The notes below the pieces were generated by a model, which was given only the letters and a program-made list of their open reading frames with translations, was not told where the DNA came from and did no database searches. A program made the position numbers and the translations under genes. From Stygiobacter electus (GTDB lineage Bacteria > Bacteroidota > Ignavibacteria > Ignavibacteriales > Melioribacteraceae): a DNA stretch of 64,000 nt. Position 1 is the stretch's first letter, and every line of letters begins with the position of its first letter. Shown one piece after another: positions 9,242 through 18,757 of the stretch. The stretch spans positions 62,001 through 126,000 of the forward strand of contig JARGDL010000002.1 in assembly GCA_029210465.1 (NCBI GenBank), written 5' to 3'.

Positions 9242-10011
9242 AAATTTATAAGAACATATTTTCAGTTTTATTCTTTTTTATAATGGTTTCCGCTTTGATT
9301 TACTTTTCTGTTTCATTGAAAAATAATTTCAAAGTGGAAATAAGATCAATTTCAATAGAAGGAAGTAATTATCTATCAAAAGAAAATTATTTGTCATTTG
9401 CTCATTTATTAAATAAAAATGAATATAAAAATTTAACCTTACGAATAATTAAAGATAGAATTGAAAAGCATCCTTATGTACTAAAAGCTGATGTACGCTA
9501 TGAAGGAAATTATAAAGTTCATATAATAATTTATGAAAAAAATATAGATGCAATTTTGTTGGATAAAGAAAATCAATATTTAATAACAGATAAAATGCAA
9601 GTATTACCAATTTTAGAAAACACGAAAAATATTGATTACCCGGTTATTACTAATGTTTATTTACAAGATTCGATAAAAGTTTTATCATCAATCAAAAAAA
9701 ATGTTGACGTTTTGACTGCAGCTAAAATTATTAGTGCAGTAAAGTTTGCAAATCCTGAATTGTACAATTTTTTGTCAACAATCGATTTGCAATACGGTGG
9801 AGAAATTTCAATTTATTTCTCTGACTTAAATTATTATTTGTTAATTGGTAGAGAAAACGAAGTTAAAAGAGTTCTTTACTTCAGTAGTTTATGGAATATT
9901 TTGAAAGGAAAGGAAATCAATAATTACATGGAATATGTTGACCTTCGATATGGTGGACACATTTTCTTAGGAATAAATGAACTAAATCAAGAGGCGGAAA
10001 AGGAATCATGA
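9238..10011 (+). CDS. ftsQ: Cell division protein FtsQ
   Basis: The 257-residue bitopic protein has a short cytoplasmic end, one membrane helix at about 6-26 and a POTRA-like segment (VEIRSISIEGSNYLSKENY at about 34-52, then a helix and a second strand pair ending in the VHIIIYEKN region). FtsQ links early and late division proteins in the divisome. Sequence conservation in this family is low, so the call relies mainly on topology, the POTRA pattern and position between murC and ftsA. It overlaps both neighbours by four bases. Confidence 0.85.
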   Translation: MKIYKNIFSVLFFFIMVSALIYFSVSLKNNFKVEIRSISIEGSNYLSKENYLSFAHLLNKNEYKNLTLRIIKDRIEKHPYVLKADVRYEGNYKVHIIIYEKNIDAILLDKENQYLITDKMQVLPILENTKNIDYPVITNVYLQDSIKVLSSIKKNVDVLTAAKIISAVKFANPELYNFLSTIDLQYGGEISIYFSDLNYYLLIGRENEVKRVLYFSSLWNILKGKEINNYMEYVDLRYGGHIFLGINELNQEAEKES

Positions 10012-11243
10012 AGAAAAATATAATTGCTGGTTTAGATCTAGGCACAACTAAAGTGTGTGCTGTTATTGCTGAACATGTCGATTCAAATGTAAACATACTT
10101 GGTTTTGGTGTTTCTCCTTCAGAAGGGTTAACACGCGGATTAGTAGCGAACATCACAAAAACAGCTGAAGCAATTACCGAAGCAATGAATATTGCAAGTA
10201 ACCGTGCAGGTCTAACAATTAAAGAATTAAACGTAGGTGTTGCTGGCGAACATATAACAAGTTTAAGACATCGTAATTATGTTACGATCAATAATCCTGA
10301 TCATGAAATTTCTCAAGCTGATTTAGATAGATTACGACAAGATGTTTATTCAATTAGAATTCCATCTGATAGAGAAATACTTCACATCATTCCAGAAGAA
10401 TATTTTGTTGATCACACAGGTGGAATTGATGATCCAATTGGAATGAGTGGTTCACGTCTCGAAGCTGTTAATCATGTTGTATTAGCTTCAGTACCTGCAA
10501 TTCAAAATATTAAAAAATCAGTTGAGCGTGCTGGCTTCATTCCAAAAGAATTAGTTCTTCAACCAATTGCATCCAGCTTATCTGTTTTAGATGAAAACGA
10601 AAAAGATTTAGGCGTTGCTCTTATTGATATTGGTGGAGGAACAACAGACTTAGCAGTTTTTCATAGAAAATCAATTAAACATACTAAAGTTATTGGTGTT
10701 GCTGGAAATCAAGTTACAAATGATATAAGAGAAACATTGGGAATAATTACAAGTGAAGCAGAAAAATTAAAAATTGAACATGGCTTTGCTACTGAATCTG
10801 CAATGTTACACGATGAAGATATTTTTATTAAAGCTGTTGGTGCAAGAGGTAATATTAAAGTTCCACTTTCATTATTAACACAAATAATAAGTGTAAGAAT
10901 GAGAGAACTTTTTACATTAATTGACAATGAACTAAGAAACAGCGGATTAAAAAATAAAATTAAAGCTGGTATTGTGTTGACAGGAGGTGGTTCGCTTTTA
11001 ACTGGCTGTGAAGAATTAGCCTCTGAAGTTTTTGGTTTACCAGCTCGTATTGGTATTCCTTTAAATTTAGGAACAGGTTTATCTAAAGAAATTGAAAGTC
11101 CAGAATTTGCAACTGTAGCTGGATTAATTAAAGGGGTTCCTGGTAAAGATGTTGAAGATGTATACACAAAGGCAACTAAAGAGAAAAAAAATAAAGTAAA
11201 TAATATTTTCAAAAAACTAACAGATTTTTTTGAAAGCTTATGA
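10008..11243 (+). CDS. ftsA: Cell division protein FtsA
   Basis: FtsA is the actin-like ATPase that anchors FtsZ filaments to the membrane. The 411 residues show the phosphate-1 motif AGLDLGTTKVCAVI at about 7-20, the phosphate-2 motif ALIDIGGGTTDLAVF near 204-218 and the adenosine motif GIVLTGGGSLLTG near 322-334. The last 20 residues (NNIFKKLTDFFESL at the end) form a likely amphipathic membrane-targeting helix. Four bases overlap with ftsQ. Confidence 0.95.
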   Translation: MKKNIIAGLDLGTTKVCAVIAEHVDSNVNILGFGVSPSEGLTRGLVANITKTAEAITEAMNIASNRAGLTIKELNVGVAGEHITSLRHRNYVTINNPDHEISQADLDRLRQDVYSIRIPSDREILHIIPEEYFVDHTGGIDDPIGMSGSRLEAVNHVVLASVPAIQNIKKSVERAGFIPKELVLQPIASSLSVLDENEKDLGVALIDIGGGTTDLAVFHRKSIKHTKVIGVAGNQVTNDIRETLGIITSEAEKLKIEHGFATESAMLHDEDIFIKAVGARGNIKVPLSLLTQIISVRMRELFTLIDNELRNSGLKNKIKAGIVLTGGGSLLTGCEELASEVFGLPARIGIPLNLGTGLSKEIESPEFATVAGLIKGVPGKDVEDVYTKATKEKKNKVNNIFKKLTDFFESL

Positions 11244-11283
11244 TAAAAAATTTTATAAGAATAAATTATTTAAAAACCACAAC

Positions 11284-11290
11284 AAGGAGG
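11284..11290 (+). promoter_or_regulatory. Strong Shine-Dalgarno of ftsZ
   Basis: AAGGAGG lies 4 bases before the ftsZ ATG. This is one of the longest anti-16S matches in the window and contrasts with the weak or absent sites of the coupled upstream genes. It suits the high FtsZ level needed relative to FtsA and FtsQ. Confidence 0.6.
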
Positions 11291-11294
11291 AATC

Positions 11295-12578
11295 ATGTCC
11301 ACATCTATCGAATTAAATGAAAAAAGAGCTCGCTTTTTTCAGTTAGAAAAACAAAAACCACTTTCTGCTCAAATAAAAGTAGTAGGAGTTGGAGGCGGTG
11401 GGTGTAACGCTGTTGATAGCATGATCAACAGAGGATTACGCGGAGTCGAGTTTATTGCTGTTAATACTGATGCTCAGGTATTAGAAGCAAGTTTAGCATC
11501 ACATAAAATTCAAATTGGTACAAATGTAACACGCGGTTTAGGTGCTGGTGCTGATCCTACAGTTGGTAGAAAAGCCGCTGAAGAAGATAAAGAAAAAATT
11601 ACTCGCGCTTTAGATGGTGCTGATATGGTTTTTATTACAGCTGGCATGGGCGGTGGTACTGGAACTGGTGCGGCTCCACTTGTTGCTTCTATTGCTAAAA
11701 GTCTTGGTGCTTTAGTTATTGCTACTGTTACAAAACCTTTCTCATGGGAAGGCAAAAAAAGAATGAAGAATGCCGAAGAAGGTATCAAAGAACTTAAACA
11801 ATTTGTTGATTCATTAATTGTTGTCCCAAACAGTAGAATCTTATCTATCATTGAAAATGGAACTTCAGCTGAAAAAGCTTTTGATAAACCTAATGAAATT
11901 CTTTACGAAGCAACAAGAGGAATTTCAGATATAATTACTATTAGAGGCGTTATAAATGTTGATTTTGCTGATGTTAGAACAGTTATGAAAGAAAGTGGCC
12001 AGGCATTAATGGGTTGTGGTATATCAAGTGGTGAAAATAGAGCTATTGATGCTGCACAAAAAGCAATTTCTTCTCCTTTGCTCGAAGGTGTTTCAATTAA
12101 AGGTGCTAAAGATATTTTATTAAATGTTAGTGGTCCTTCAAATATGACAATGGAAGAAATTGAAAAAGGTAACAATGTTATTTTTGAAGCTGCTGGTAAT
12201 GATGTAAATGTAATTTTTGGTGCTGTTATTAAAGAAGAAATGCAAGATTATATTTCTTACACTGTGATTGCAACCGGCTTTGATGAAAAAGTTTCCGCTC
12301 AACCAATTTCTGAACTTAAAGAAACTCCTAAAAGAACTAGACAAGTTGCTAATAGTGATTTAAATAATAATTTCAAAAAAGGTTTTGAAGTTATTGATGA
12401 AAATGATTTAACAATTCCAACTATTATTAGAAATCAAAATAGAAAATCCAAAGATTTTATTTCAGGTGGACTCTTTGATTTAGAAACAGGTTTTTCTTCA
12501 AATGAATCACAAGATGATAATTCTTATAAAGATAATGAAAGTGGAAGTTCATCTTTCTTAAGAAAAATTATGGATTAA
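11295..12578 (+). CDS. ftsZ: Cell division GTPase FtsZ
   Basis: FtsZ is the tubulin-like GTPase that forms the division ring. The 427-residue protein has the nucleotide loop GVGGGGCNAV at 31-40, the tubulin signature GGGTGTGA at 119-126 and the usual N-terminal and C-terminal subdomains up to about residue 340. A linker follows, then a sequence like the conserved C-terminal peptide (DLTIPTIIRNQNRK, about 371-384). Unusually, some 40 further residues rich in Ser, Asp and Gly follow, ending in SSSFLRKIMD. It is the last gene of the dcw run and a terminator follows. Confidence 0.96.
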   Translation: MSTSIELNEKRARFFQLEKQKPLSAQIKVVGVGGGGCNAVDSMINRGLRGVEFIAVNTDAQVLEASLASHKIQIGTNVTRGLGAGADPTVGRKAAEEDKEKITRALDGADMVFITAGMGGGTGTGAAPLVASIAKSLGALVIATVTKPFSWEGKKRMKNAEEGIKELKQFVDSLIVVPNSRILSIIENGTSAEKAFDKPNEILYEATRGISDIITIRGVINVDFADVRTVMKESGQALMGCGISSGENRAIDAAQKAISSPLLEGVSIKGAKDILLNVSGPSNMTMEEIEKGNNVIFEAAGNDVNVIFGAVIKEEMQDYISYTVIATGFDEKVSAQPISELKETPKRTRQVANSDLNNNFKKGFEVIDENDLTIPTIIRNQNRKSKDFISGGLFDLETGFSSNESQDDNSYKDNESGSSSFLRKIMD

Positions 12579-12603
12579 AATTCTCTCCTATGTAGTTGCC
12601 CTT

Positions 12604-12664
12604 AGGCTGCCTGAATTTGCCTTGTTGTGGTGATGTGGTAAATTAATTCGGGCAGTCTTTTTTT
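12604..12664 (+). terminator. Rho-independent terminator after ftsZ
   Basis: AGGCTGCCTGAATTTGCC is followed, after a loop of about 20 bases, by a near-complement GGTAAATTAATTCGGGCAGTCT (two G-T pairs and a small bulge) and then seven T residues at 12658-12664. It closes the dcw operon. Confidence 0.78.
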
Positions 12665-12745
12665 AATAAAATTTTAATTCACTCTATATTTTTCTATTCA
12701 ACTCTCTTTTCTTATTTTTTAAGTACAAATTAATAGATAACCAAA

Positions 12746-13483
12746 ATGAAAAAAATTTTTTATTTAATAGTATTTTTAATAAGTATCAATATTGTTATTG
12801 CACAAGAGGAAGAAGATGTCGGCTGGGTATCAAGATTTGGTGCGGCCGGTGGAATTTCCCCAACTTTTGTTTTTCCTAATCTTGATATGCTAAATAAAGA
12901 AATTAAAAATTTTGGCCTTTCTGAAATGGATAATAATCTTTTCACTTTTGGCGGTGGTGGTTATGTTTATCTTATGTTTATTGAAAATGTAAGAATCGGT
13001 GGAATTGGTTTTGGCGGTTCAAAAAATGTTAAAGGAAATGTTAATTTTTTAGGTAACAACTTAAATCGTGAAGTTGATTATGATTTCGGTTTTGGTGGTT
13101 TTACAGTTGAATATACTTTACCTTTTATCAAAGGCATTGCTGTTTCCTTAGGTGGAATTTTTGGAGGAGGAGCTCAAGTAATTTCAATTTATGAAAGTAA
13201 AGGAAATTATTCTTGGGATAATTCTTGGCCGAACAATTCTTTTTATAATTCATCTGTAAGTAATGAAATTAAAAATAATTTCTTTTCTGTTACTCCAACT
13301 TTAAATATCGACTTTCCATTAACACGTTTTGTTGCGGTTAGAATTGGTGGCGGCTATTTAATGAATTTTTCAAATGAATGGAAAATAAATAATGATCTTA
13401 AAATAATTAATGTTCCAAAAGATTTAACTTCTAATAACTTTTTTATTCAAACAGGAATTTACTTTGGATTTTTCGCATTCTAA
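12746..13483 (+). CDS. Predicted secreted outer-membrane beta-barrel protein
   Basis: The 245-residue protein has a signal peptide (MKKIFYLIVFLISINIVIAQ, cleavage probably after the Ala near 19). The mature part is rich in Gly, Phe and Asn and alternates polar and hydrophobic residues, as in small outer-membrane barrels: repeated GGGGYVYL, IGGIGFGG and VRIGGGYLMNF strands. The C-terminus, FFIQTGIYFGFFAF, ends in phenylalanine, the classical barrel-insertion signal. No enzyme motif is seen and the function is unknown. It stands alone between the ftsZ terminator and the sugar-nucleotide gene; an AT-rich match to the TTTG/TAnnTTTG pattern (TTTT-N19-TATTTTTT, 12690-12720) could be its promoter. 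Confidence 0.7.
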   Translation: MKKIFYLIVFLISINIVIAQEEEDVGWVSRFGAAGGISPTFVFPNLDMLNKEIKNFGLSEMDNNLFTFGGGGYVYLMFIENVRIGGIGFGGSKNVKGNVNFLGNNLNREVDYDFGFGGFTVEYTLPFIKGIAVSLGGIFGGGAQVISIYESKGNYSWDNSWPNNSFYNSSVSNEIKNNFFSVTPTLNIDFPLTRFVAVRIGGGYLMNFSNEWKINNDLKIINVPKDLTSNNFFIQTGIYFGFFAF

Positions 13484-13495
13484 ATTGAGGGCAAA

Positions 13496-14509
13496 ATGAA
13501 AAATATTTTAATAACTGGTGGTGCTGGTTTTATTGGTAGCAATTTTATTAATTATATTTTACAAAATAGAGATGATATTAACGTTGTAAATCTTGATAAA
13601 CTTACCTATGCTGGTAATTTAGAGAATTTGAAACCTATAGAGAATAAACCAAACTATCACTTTGTACGTGGTGATATTACTAACGTTGAACTTGTAGATT
13701 ATATTTTTAGAAAGTTTGATATAAAATATGTTATTAACTTTGCTGCTGAATCTCATGTTGACAGAAGTATTTTAGGTTCCGAAATTTTTTACAGATCGAA
13801 CGTAATTGGTACAAATGTTTTGCTTGAAGCTTCAAGAAGATTTGAAGTTCAAAAATTTTTACAGATTTCAACAGATGAAGTTTATGGAAGTTTGGGTGAT
13901 ACAGGATTATTCACAGAACAAACTCCGATTTCGCCGAATAGTCCATATTCATCAAGTAAAGCATCTGCCGATTTAATGGTTCAAGCTTTTCATCATACTT
14001 ATGGATTGCCAACTGTTATTACAAGATGTTCAAATAATTATGGACCACTTCAGTTTCCTGAAAAATTAATTCCACTTATGATTATTAATGCGTTGAACAA
14101 CAAAAAACTTCCTGTTTATGGTGATGGTCTAAATGTTCGTGATTGGATTTATGTAATAGATCATAACAAAGCCGCTGAATTAGTGTTTGAAAAAGGAAAA
14201 GTCGGTGAAGTTTATAACATTGGTGCTAGCCGTGAAATGAAAAACATTGAAATTGTAAAATTAATATTGAAGAAACTTGGAAAGTCAGAAGATTTAATTG
14301 AATATGTTAAAGATCGACCGGGACATGATAGAAGATACGCTATTGATTCATCAAAAATTCAAAATGAATTAGGTTGGAAGCCATATTATGAATTTGAAGA
14401 AGCAATTGATTTTACAATTGAATGGTATTTGAATAATAAAAGCTGGTGGGAAAGAATTATTTCCGGTGAATATCAAAAATATTATGAAGTTCAATATGGA
14501 AATCGTTAA
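13496..14509 (+). CDS. rfbB: dTDP-glucose 4,6-dehydratase
   Basis: The enzyme converts dTDP-glucose to dTDP-4-keto-6-deoxyglucose, the entry step to deoxysugars such as rhamnose. The 337-residue extended SDR has the NAD-binding loop GGAGFIGSNF at 7-16, AAESHVDRS near 84-92, STDEVYG at 125-131 with the catalytic Asp-Glu pair of this family, and the YxxxK pair Y151/K155. It opens the polysaccharide locus, 12 bases after the previous stop. No rmlA, rmlC or rmlD gene accompanies it here, so the final sugar cannot be named from this window. Confidence 0.9.
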   Translation: MKNILITGGAGFIGSNFINYILQNRDDINVVNLDKLTYAGNLENLKPIENKPNYHFVRGDITNVELVDYIFRKFDIKYVINFAAESHVDRSILGSEIFYRSNVIGTNVLLEASRRFEVQKFLQISTDEVYGSLGDTGLFTEQTPISPNSPYSSSKASADLMVQAFHHTYGLPTVITRCSNNYGPLQFPEKLIPLMIINALNNKKLPVYGDGLNVRDWIYVIDHNKAAELVFEKGKVGEVYNIGASREMKNIEIVKLILKKLGKSEDLIEYVKDRPGHDRRYAIDSSKIQNELGWKPYYEFEEAIDFTIEWYLNNKSWWERIISGEYQKYYEVQYGNR

Positions 14510-14595
14510 TTTTGACTAGTAATAAAAAGGAGTTTCTACTGTCTATTTTTTACCATTCATATTTACTCACAAATTTTAACAAATGTAGTGTTACT

Positions 14596-16038
14596 ATGAA
14601 AAAACTTATTTTAATTATTTTATTCTTTTCTGTGAATTTATTTGCACAAGAAGAATCATCATTAACAAAACAAAATCCATTGACTGCTTTGCAAGCAATC
14701 ACTGTAACTATTGGTGGTGATTTCATTTTAACGGGTTCTTTTACCGCATTAAAAACACAAAGATTAGATCATTTTATAACTACCATTTTTACACAGGCTC
14801 AGCAAAAAGCAATGCAATCTTTAAATACAATTGAAACAATAAATCAAATTAAAAAGAATATCGAACGTTATCCTTTAAGAGATATTACATTAAAACATGC
14901 AGATGGTTCAATCCAAAAAATTGATCTGCTAAAATTTAGATTACTTGGAGATTTTAAACAGAATCCATATTTACAAAATGATGATGTTATAATCTTTCCT
15001 AATTATGATGAAGAAAGAAATTTTGTTGAAATTCAGGGAGCTGTTAATAAGCCGATTAAATTTCAATTCGTTGATGGAGATAAATTAAGCGATGCAATTT
15101 TATTTGCCGGTGGATTAAACAAAGCATATGACAATATCGAAAAAGCTGAAATAACCAGATTGGATAACTCTGGTGAAAAAGAAGAAAAAATAATTGTTGA
15201 TATAAATAAAAATTATGATTTAAAAAGGGGCGACAGAATAAAAATTCTAAGCGATGAAAATCATAAACTAAGCTTCAAAGTTTTAGTGTTGGGAGAAGTA
15301 AAATTTCCTGGATATGTTTATGTAAAAGGAAATGGTTCAACATTAAAAGATGTAATTGAAAAAGCTGGTGGATTTAAAGACAATGCTGATTTATCAAGGG
15401 CTGAAGTTATTCGTGATTACAATTCAATTGATATGCTACGTAAGATGAATTTTGAAGATATTTATTTGAACAATGAGCAAAATTTACCTGCAGAATATCA
15501 ACTTAAGATGAAACAATTAAAAGAAAGTTTAAAATTAGCACGATTAAATAATTTGGTTGAAGAAGATACTTTATTTTTTAACATCGATAATCAATTAAGA
15601 GTTTTGCAAACTGAAAGTTTAGTCGATTTTACCAAAATAACTGATCCAAATTCAGATGAAAGTAATTTTATTGTTAAAGATGGTGATTTAATTCTTGTAC
15701 CTGATAAGTTTGACTACGTTTATGTTTTTGGTCAAGTTGCAAAAGCAGGATATGTTAAATTTGATGAGGGAAAAGATTATAAATATTATATTGAAAAATC
15801 TGGTGGTAAAGCTGAAACCGCACGTGACGATGATGAAGTAGTGATTGTAAAAGGTAAAGAAATGAACTGGATTACAAAAGACAAAGAAAAAGTTAAAATT
15901 GAACCCGGTGATTTCATATATGTTCCAAAAGAAATTCCAAGAACATTTTGGTATCACTTTACAAAAGTTTCTACAGTTGTTAGTGTAATTGGCAGTGTAG
16001 CAACTTTAATTTTACTATTAAAACAATATGCTAAATAA
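14596..16038 (+). CDS. SLBB-domain polysaccharide export protein
   Basis: The likely start is ATG 14596, because a signal peptide (MKKLILIILFFSVNLFAQ) begins there; an upstream in-frame TTG extension (from 14512) would bury it. The 480-residue protein carries SLBB repeats: FVEIQGAVNKPIKFQF, then VLVLGEVKFPGYVYV, then VYVFGQVAKAGYVKF, each followed by an A-G-G or S-G-G turn. A membrane-spanning stretch (VVSVIGSVATLILLL) lies at the C-terminus. SLBB proteins form the outer-membrane or periplasmic channel of capsule and exopolysaccharide export. The canonical Poly_export motif around GPGD was not found, so the N-terminal part is atypical. Confidence 0.8.
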   Translation: MKKLILIILFFSVNLFAQEESSLTKQNPLTALQAITVTIGGDFILTGSFTALKTQRLDHFITTIFTQAQQKAMQSLNTIETINQIKKNIERYPLRDITLKHADGSIQKIDLLKFRLLGDFKQNPYLQNDDVIIFPNYDEERNFVEIQGAVNKPIKFQFVDGDKLSDAILFAGGLNKAYDNIEKAEITRLDNSGEKEEKIIVDINKNYDLKRGDRIKILSDENHKLSFKVLVLGEVKFPGYVYVKGNGSTLKDVIEKAGGFKDNADLSRAEVIRDYNSIDMLRKMNFEDIYLNNEQNLPAEYQLKMKQLKESLKLARLNNLVEEDTLFFNIDNQLRVLQTESLVDFTKITDPNSDESNFIVKDGDLILVPDKFDYVYVFGQVAKAGYVKFDEGKDYKYYIEKSGGKAETARDDDEVVIVKGKEMNWITKDKEKVKIEPGDFIYVPKEIPRTFWYHFTKVSTVVSVIGSVATLILLLKQYAK

Positions 16039-16052
16039 ATTTTGGTAAATAA

Positions 16053-17288
16053 ATGGAAAACAAAGAAATAATAATAGAAAAAGAAAAAGTTGGTAGTTCA
16101 CTTTTAGAATTTATTTCTGTTCTTGTAAAATATCGTTGGTTTTTATTTTGGTTTGTATTTATAATAACTGCTGGTGCAACTACTTTTGCATTGTTATCAC
16201 CAAAGTGGTATAAATCTACATCTTCTGTTTTTCCAGCTGAAAAGAATGATCTTTTATCAATGTTATCTGGTGTCTCAAATTTAGCAAAGGGATTTTCTGC
16301 AAGTAAAGGACTTGCTGCTTTAACAGGTTCAAATTCTGAAGCAGATAGGTATGTAGCAATTTTAAAAAGTTCAACTATGACTAAAGATATAATTAATAAA
16401 TTTAATTTGAGAAAACATTACAAAATGGAAGATGACTTTTATGAGGATATTGTAAAGGAATGGTTCTCAAATTTAGAATTAGAAATTCAAGATGAAGGAA
16501 ATCTTACAATAACTGTTTATGACAAAGATCCAAAACTTGCTGCTACTATAGCTAATTATTTAGTTCAAAGATTAAATGAAATTAATACCGATTTATCAAT
16601 CACTAATGCAAAAGCTAATAGAGAATTTGTTGAGAAAAGATATTTCCAAAATTTAACCGACATAAAAAATTTAGAAACACAAATGCAAAGTTTTCAGGAA
16701 AAGTATGGAGTTGTTGCAGTTCCTGAACAAATTGAAGCAACAGTAAAATCTATGTCAACTATTTATGCAGATTTATATAAAAAAGAAATTGAATATAATG
16801 TTCTAAAGCAAACTTATGGGTTGGATCACCCTCTAGTTAACACTTCTAAAATTGAAATGAATGAATTAAAAAATAAAATTAAACAATTAAATAATGGAAA
16901 CGATGATTCGCAAAAAGATGTTAAGTTAATTATCCCTTTCAAAGAAGCCCCAGCAATAGGAAATGAATACATTAAGATTTTCAGAAATTTAGAAATTCAA
17001 TACAAAATTTTAGAATTCATTCAACCATTATATGAACAAGCAAAAGTAGAAGAAGCAAGAAATACACCTTCCGTTCTTGTGATTGATAAAGCTGAACCCG
17101 CAACAAAAAAATCAAAACCAAAAATTTCTATTTATGCTTCCATATCATTAATTGTTTCATTGTTTTTAGGTCTTGCAATTGTTTTTACTTTAGAACTTTT
17201 AAATAAATTCAAAATCATGGATTCTAACAAGTATAACTTTATAGTTAGTGAATTCAGCAAAGATCTTAAGAAGTTCAGTAAGAAATAA
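16053..17288 (+). CDS. Wzz/GNVR-type polysaccharide chain-length regulator
   Basis: The 411-residue protein has two membrane helices, at about 27-50 and 360-380, flanking a large periplasmic region with long predicted coiled coils. The N-terminal KYRWFLFWFV block and the C-terminal P-rich segment before the second helix (KAEPATKKSKPK) are typical of Wzz/GNVR proteins, which set glycan chain length. There is no tyrosine-kinase domain after the second helix, so this is a co-polymerase without built-in kinase. It lies directly after the SLBB export gene, the usual pairing. Confidence 0.82.
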   Translation: MENKEIIIEKEKVGSSLLEFISVLVKYRWFLFWFVFIITAGATTFALLSPKWYKSTSSVFPAEKNDLLSMLSGVSNLAKGFSASKGLAALTGSNSEADRYVAILKSSTMTKDIINKFNLRKHYKMEDDFYEDIVKEWFSNLELEIQDEGNLTITVYDKDPKLAATIANYLVQRLNEINTDLSITNAKANREFVEKRYFQNLTDIKNLETQMQSFQEKYGVVAVPEQIEATVKSMSTIYADLYKKEIEYNVLKQTYGLDHPLVNTSKIEMNELKNKIKQLNNGNDDSQKDVKLIIPFKEAPAIGNEYIKIFRNLEIQYKILEFIQPLYEQAKVEEARNTPSVLVIDKAEPATKKSKPKISIYASISLIVSLFLGLAIVFTLELLNKFKIMDSNKYNFIVSEFSKDLKKFSKK

Positions 17289-17323
17289 AATAATCCTTCT
17301 TAATTAAAAGTTTGATCTAATTT

Positions 17324-18757
17324 ATGAGCGAAATTAAAAAGTTAAGGAATAATTCTTTACTATCATTTTTATCAATTCTTTCAAGGCTTATTCCTAATTT
17401 TTTAATTTTTCTTTTTGTAGCAAGAATTTATAGCCCTTATGAATTTGGAATGTTTTCTTATGCACATACTTTGTCAAATACATTTCTTCTTATAGCCGAT
17501 TTTGGTTTTGATGTATTGCTTACAACTGAAATTGCAAAAAATAAAAATCGTGTATCGGAAATCATCTCGGAGTTCCTAACATCTAAAATTGTATTTGTTA
17601 TTGTTGCAATAATTTCAATGTCTTCATTTATTTTTTTTAAAAGTAATAGTTCAAGTGAAATTATACTTGGGTTTGTTTTTTTAATTTATATGGTGTTCAA
17701 TTCTTTCTCAAACTTTTTGATTTCAATTTTCAAGGGACTTGAAAAATTTCACTATGAAACAACTGTTTCTATAATAATGAATCTTTCACTTTTGTTACTC
17801 TCCTTTATTTTTATTTATGCAACCAAAAATATTTTTCTTGTTGGATTGTCATATGGATTATCAAGATTGTTTGCAATTGTATCGAGTGTAAAATTTATTA
17901 GAAAAAAAGTTGTTTTAAAATTTGTAAAATTTAACAAGAATGATTTAACAATAGCTTTTAAAAAAAATATCCTATTCGGAAGTTTAGTTATATTAAATAA
18001 TTTACTTTATCAATTAGATACTTTATTTCTTGGGATATTAAAAGACAATTATAATGTTGGTATTTATCAATCAGTTAAAAATTTAATGTTTATTCCATTT
18101 ATAATTCCAGGAATAATTTATAATTCATTTTTGCCCACAATGTCAAGACTTTTTAAGGAAAATAGTTACGAATGGTTTTCATCAACTAAGTTATACTTCA
18201 AACTTACATTAGTTTTAAGTATGATTATTTCTGTAATTTGTTTTTCTTACTCTAAAGAAATAATACATTTTTTTTACGGTAATAAATATTATAATGATTC
18301 AATAATTGTTCTTAAAATTTCTGCATTTGTAATGCTTTTAAGAATAGTTTCAGATTTTTTTGGAGTAATGTTAATTACAACTGAAAAATTTAAAAAACAT
18401 ATTTTAACTTCAGCTTTAGGGATTATATTAAGTGTATTCTTATTTTATATGATAATACCAAAATATAATGCATTTGGAACGATGTTATCTTATCTAATAA
18501 TGATAATGGTTGTTTTAACTATGTTTATAAAACCTAATTATGATATTTTTATAAAAAAAATATTGAACATAAAATTTCTAATAATTATACTTTATTATTT
18601 GACGATGATATTCTTATTTAATTATCAGAAAATTAATTTTATTCTTGGGGTTGCATTCATTGCAATTTCTTTTATATTAATTTTATTCTTTATTTTCTTT
18701 GATAAAATTGAACTTGAGTTATTCAAAAGAAATATATTGTTTTTAGGAAAGAGTTAA
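17324..18757 (+). CDS. Wzx-like oligosaccharide flippase (first of three)
   Basis: The 477-residue protein is almost entirely hydrophobic, with 12 or so membrane segments, and opens with the family pattern NSLLSFLSILSRLIPNFLIFLFVARIYSPYEFGMFSYA. Flippases of this family move undecaprenyl-linked oligosaccharides across the inner membrane. The stop TAA shares a base with the next gene's ATG, tying it to the polymerase. Substrate cannot be deduced from sequence. Confidence 0.85.
   Translation: MSEIKKLRNNSLLSFLSILSRLIPNFLIFLFVARIYSPYEFGMFSYAHTLSNTFLLIADFGFDVLLTTEIAKNKNRVSEIISEFLTSKIVFVIVAIISMSSFIFFKSNSSSEIILGFVFLIYMVFNSFSNFLISIFKGLEKFHYETTVSIIMNLSLLLLSFIFIYATKNIFLVGLSYGLSRLFAIVSSVKFIRKKVVLKFVKFNKNDLTIAFKKNILFGSLVILNNLLYQLDTLFLGILKDNYNVGIYQSVKNLMFIPFIIPGIIYNSFLPTMSRLFKENSYEWFSSTKLYFKLTLVLSMIISVICFSYSKEIIHFFYGNKYYNDSIIVLKISAFVMLLRIVSDFFGVMLITTEKFKKHILTSALGIILSVFLFYMIIPKYNAFGTMLSYLIMIMVVLTMFIKPNYDIFIKKILNIKFLIIILYYLTMIFLFNYQKINFILGVAFIAISFILILFFIFFDKIELELFKRNILFLGKS

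Noticed and set aside
10709..11212. Minus-strand 167-codon frame across ftsA
   Set aside because: It lies opposite a strongly conserved gene, has no signal of its own and its product has no recognisable features; it is a shadow frame.
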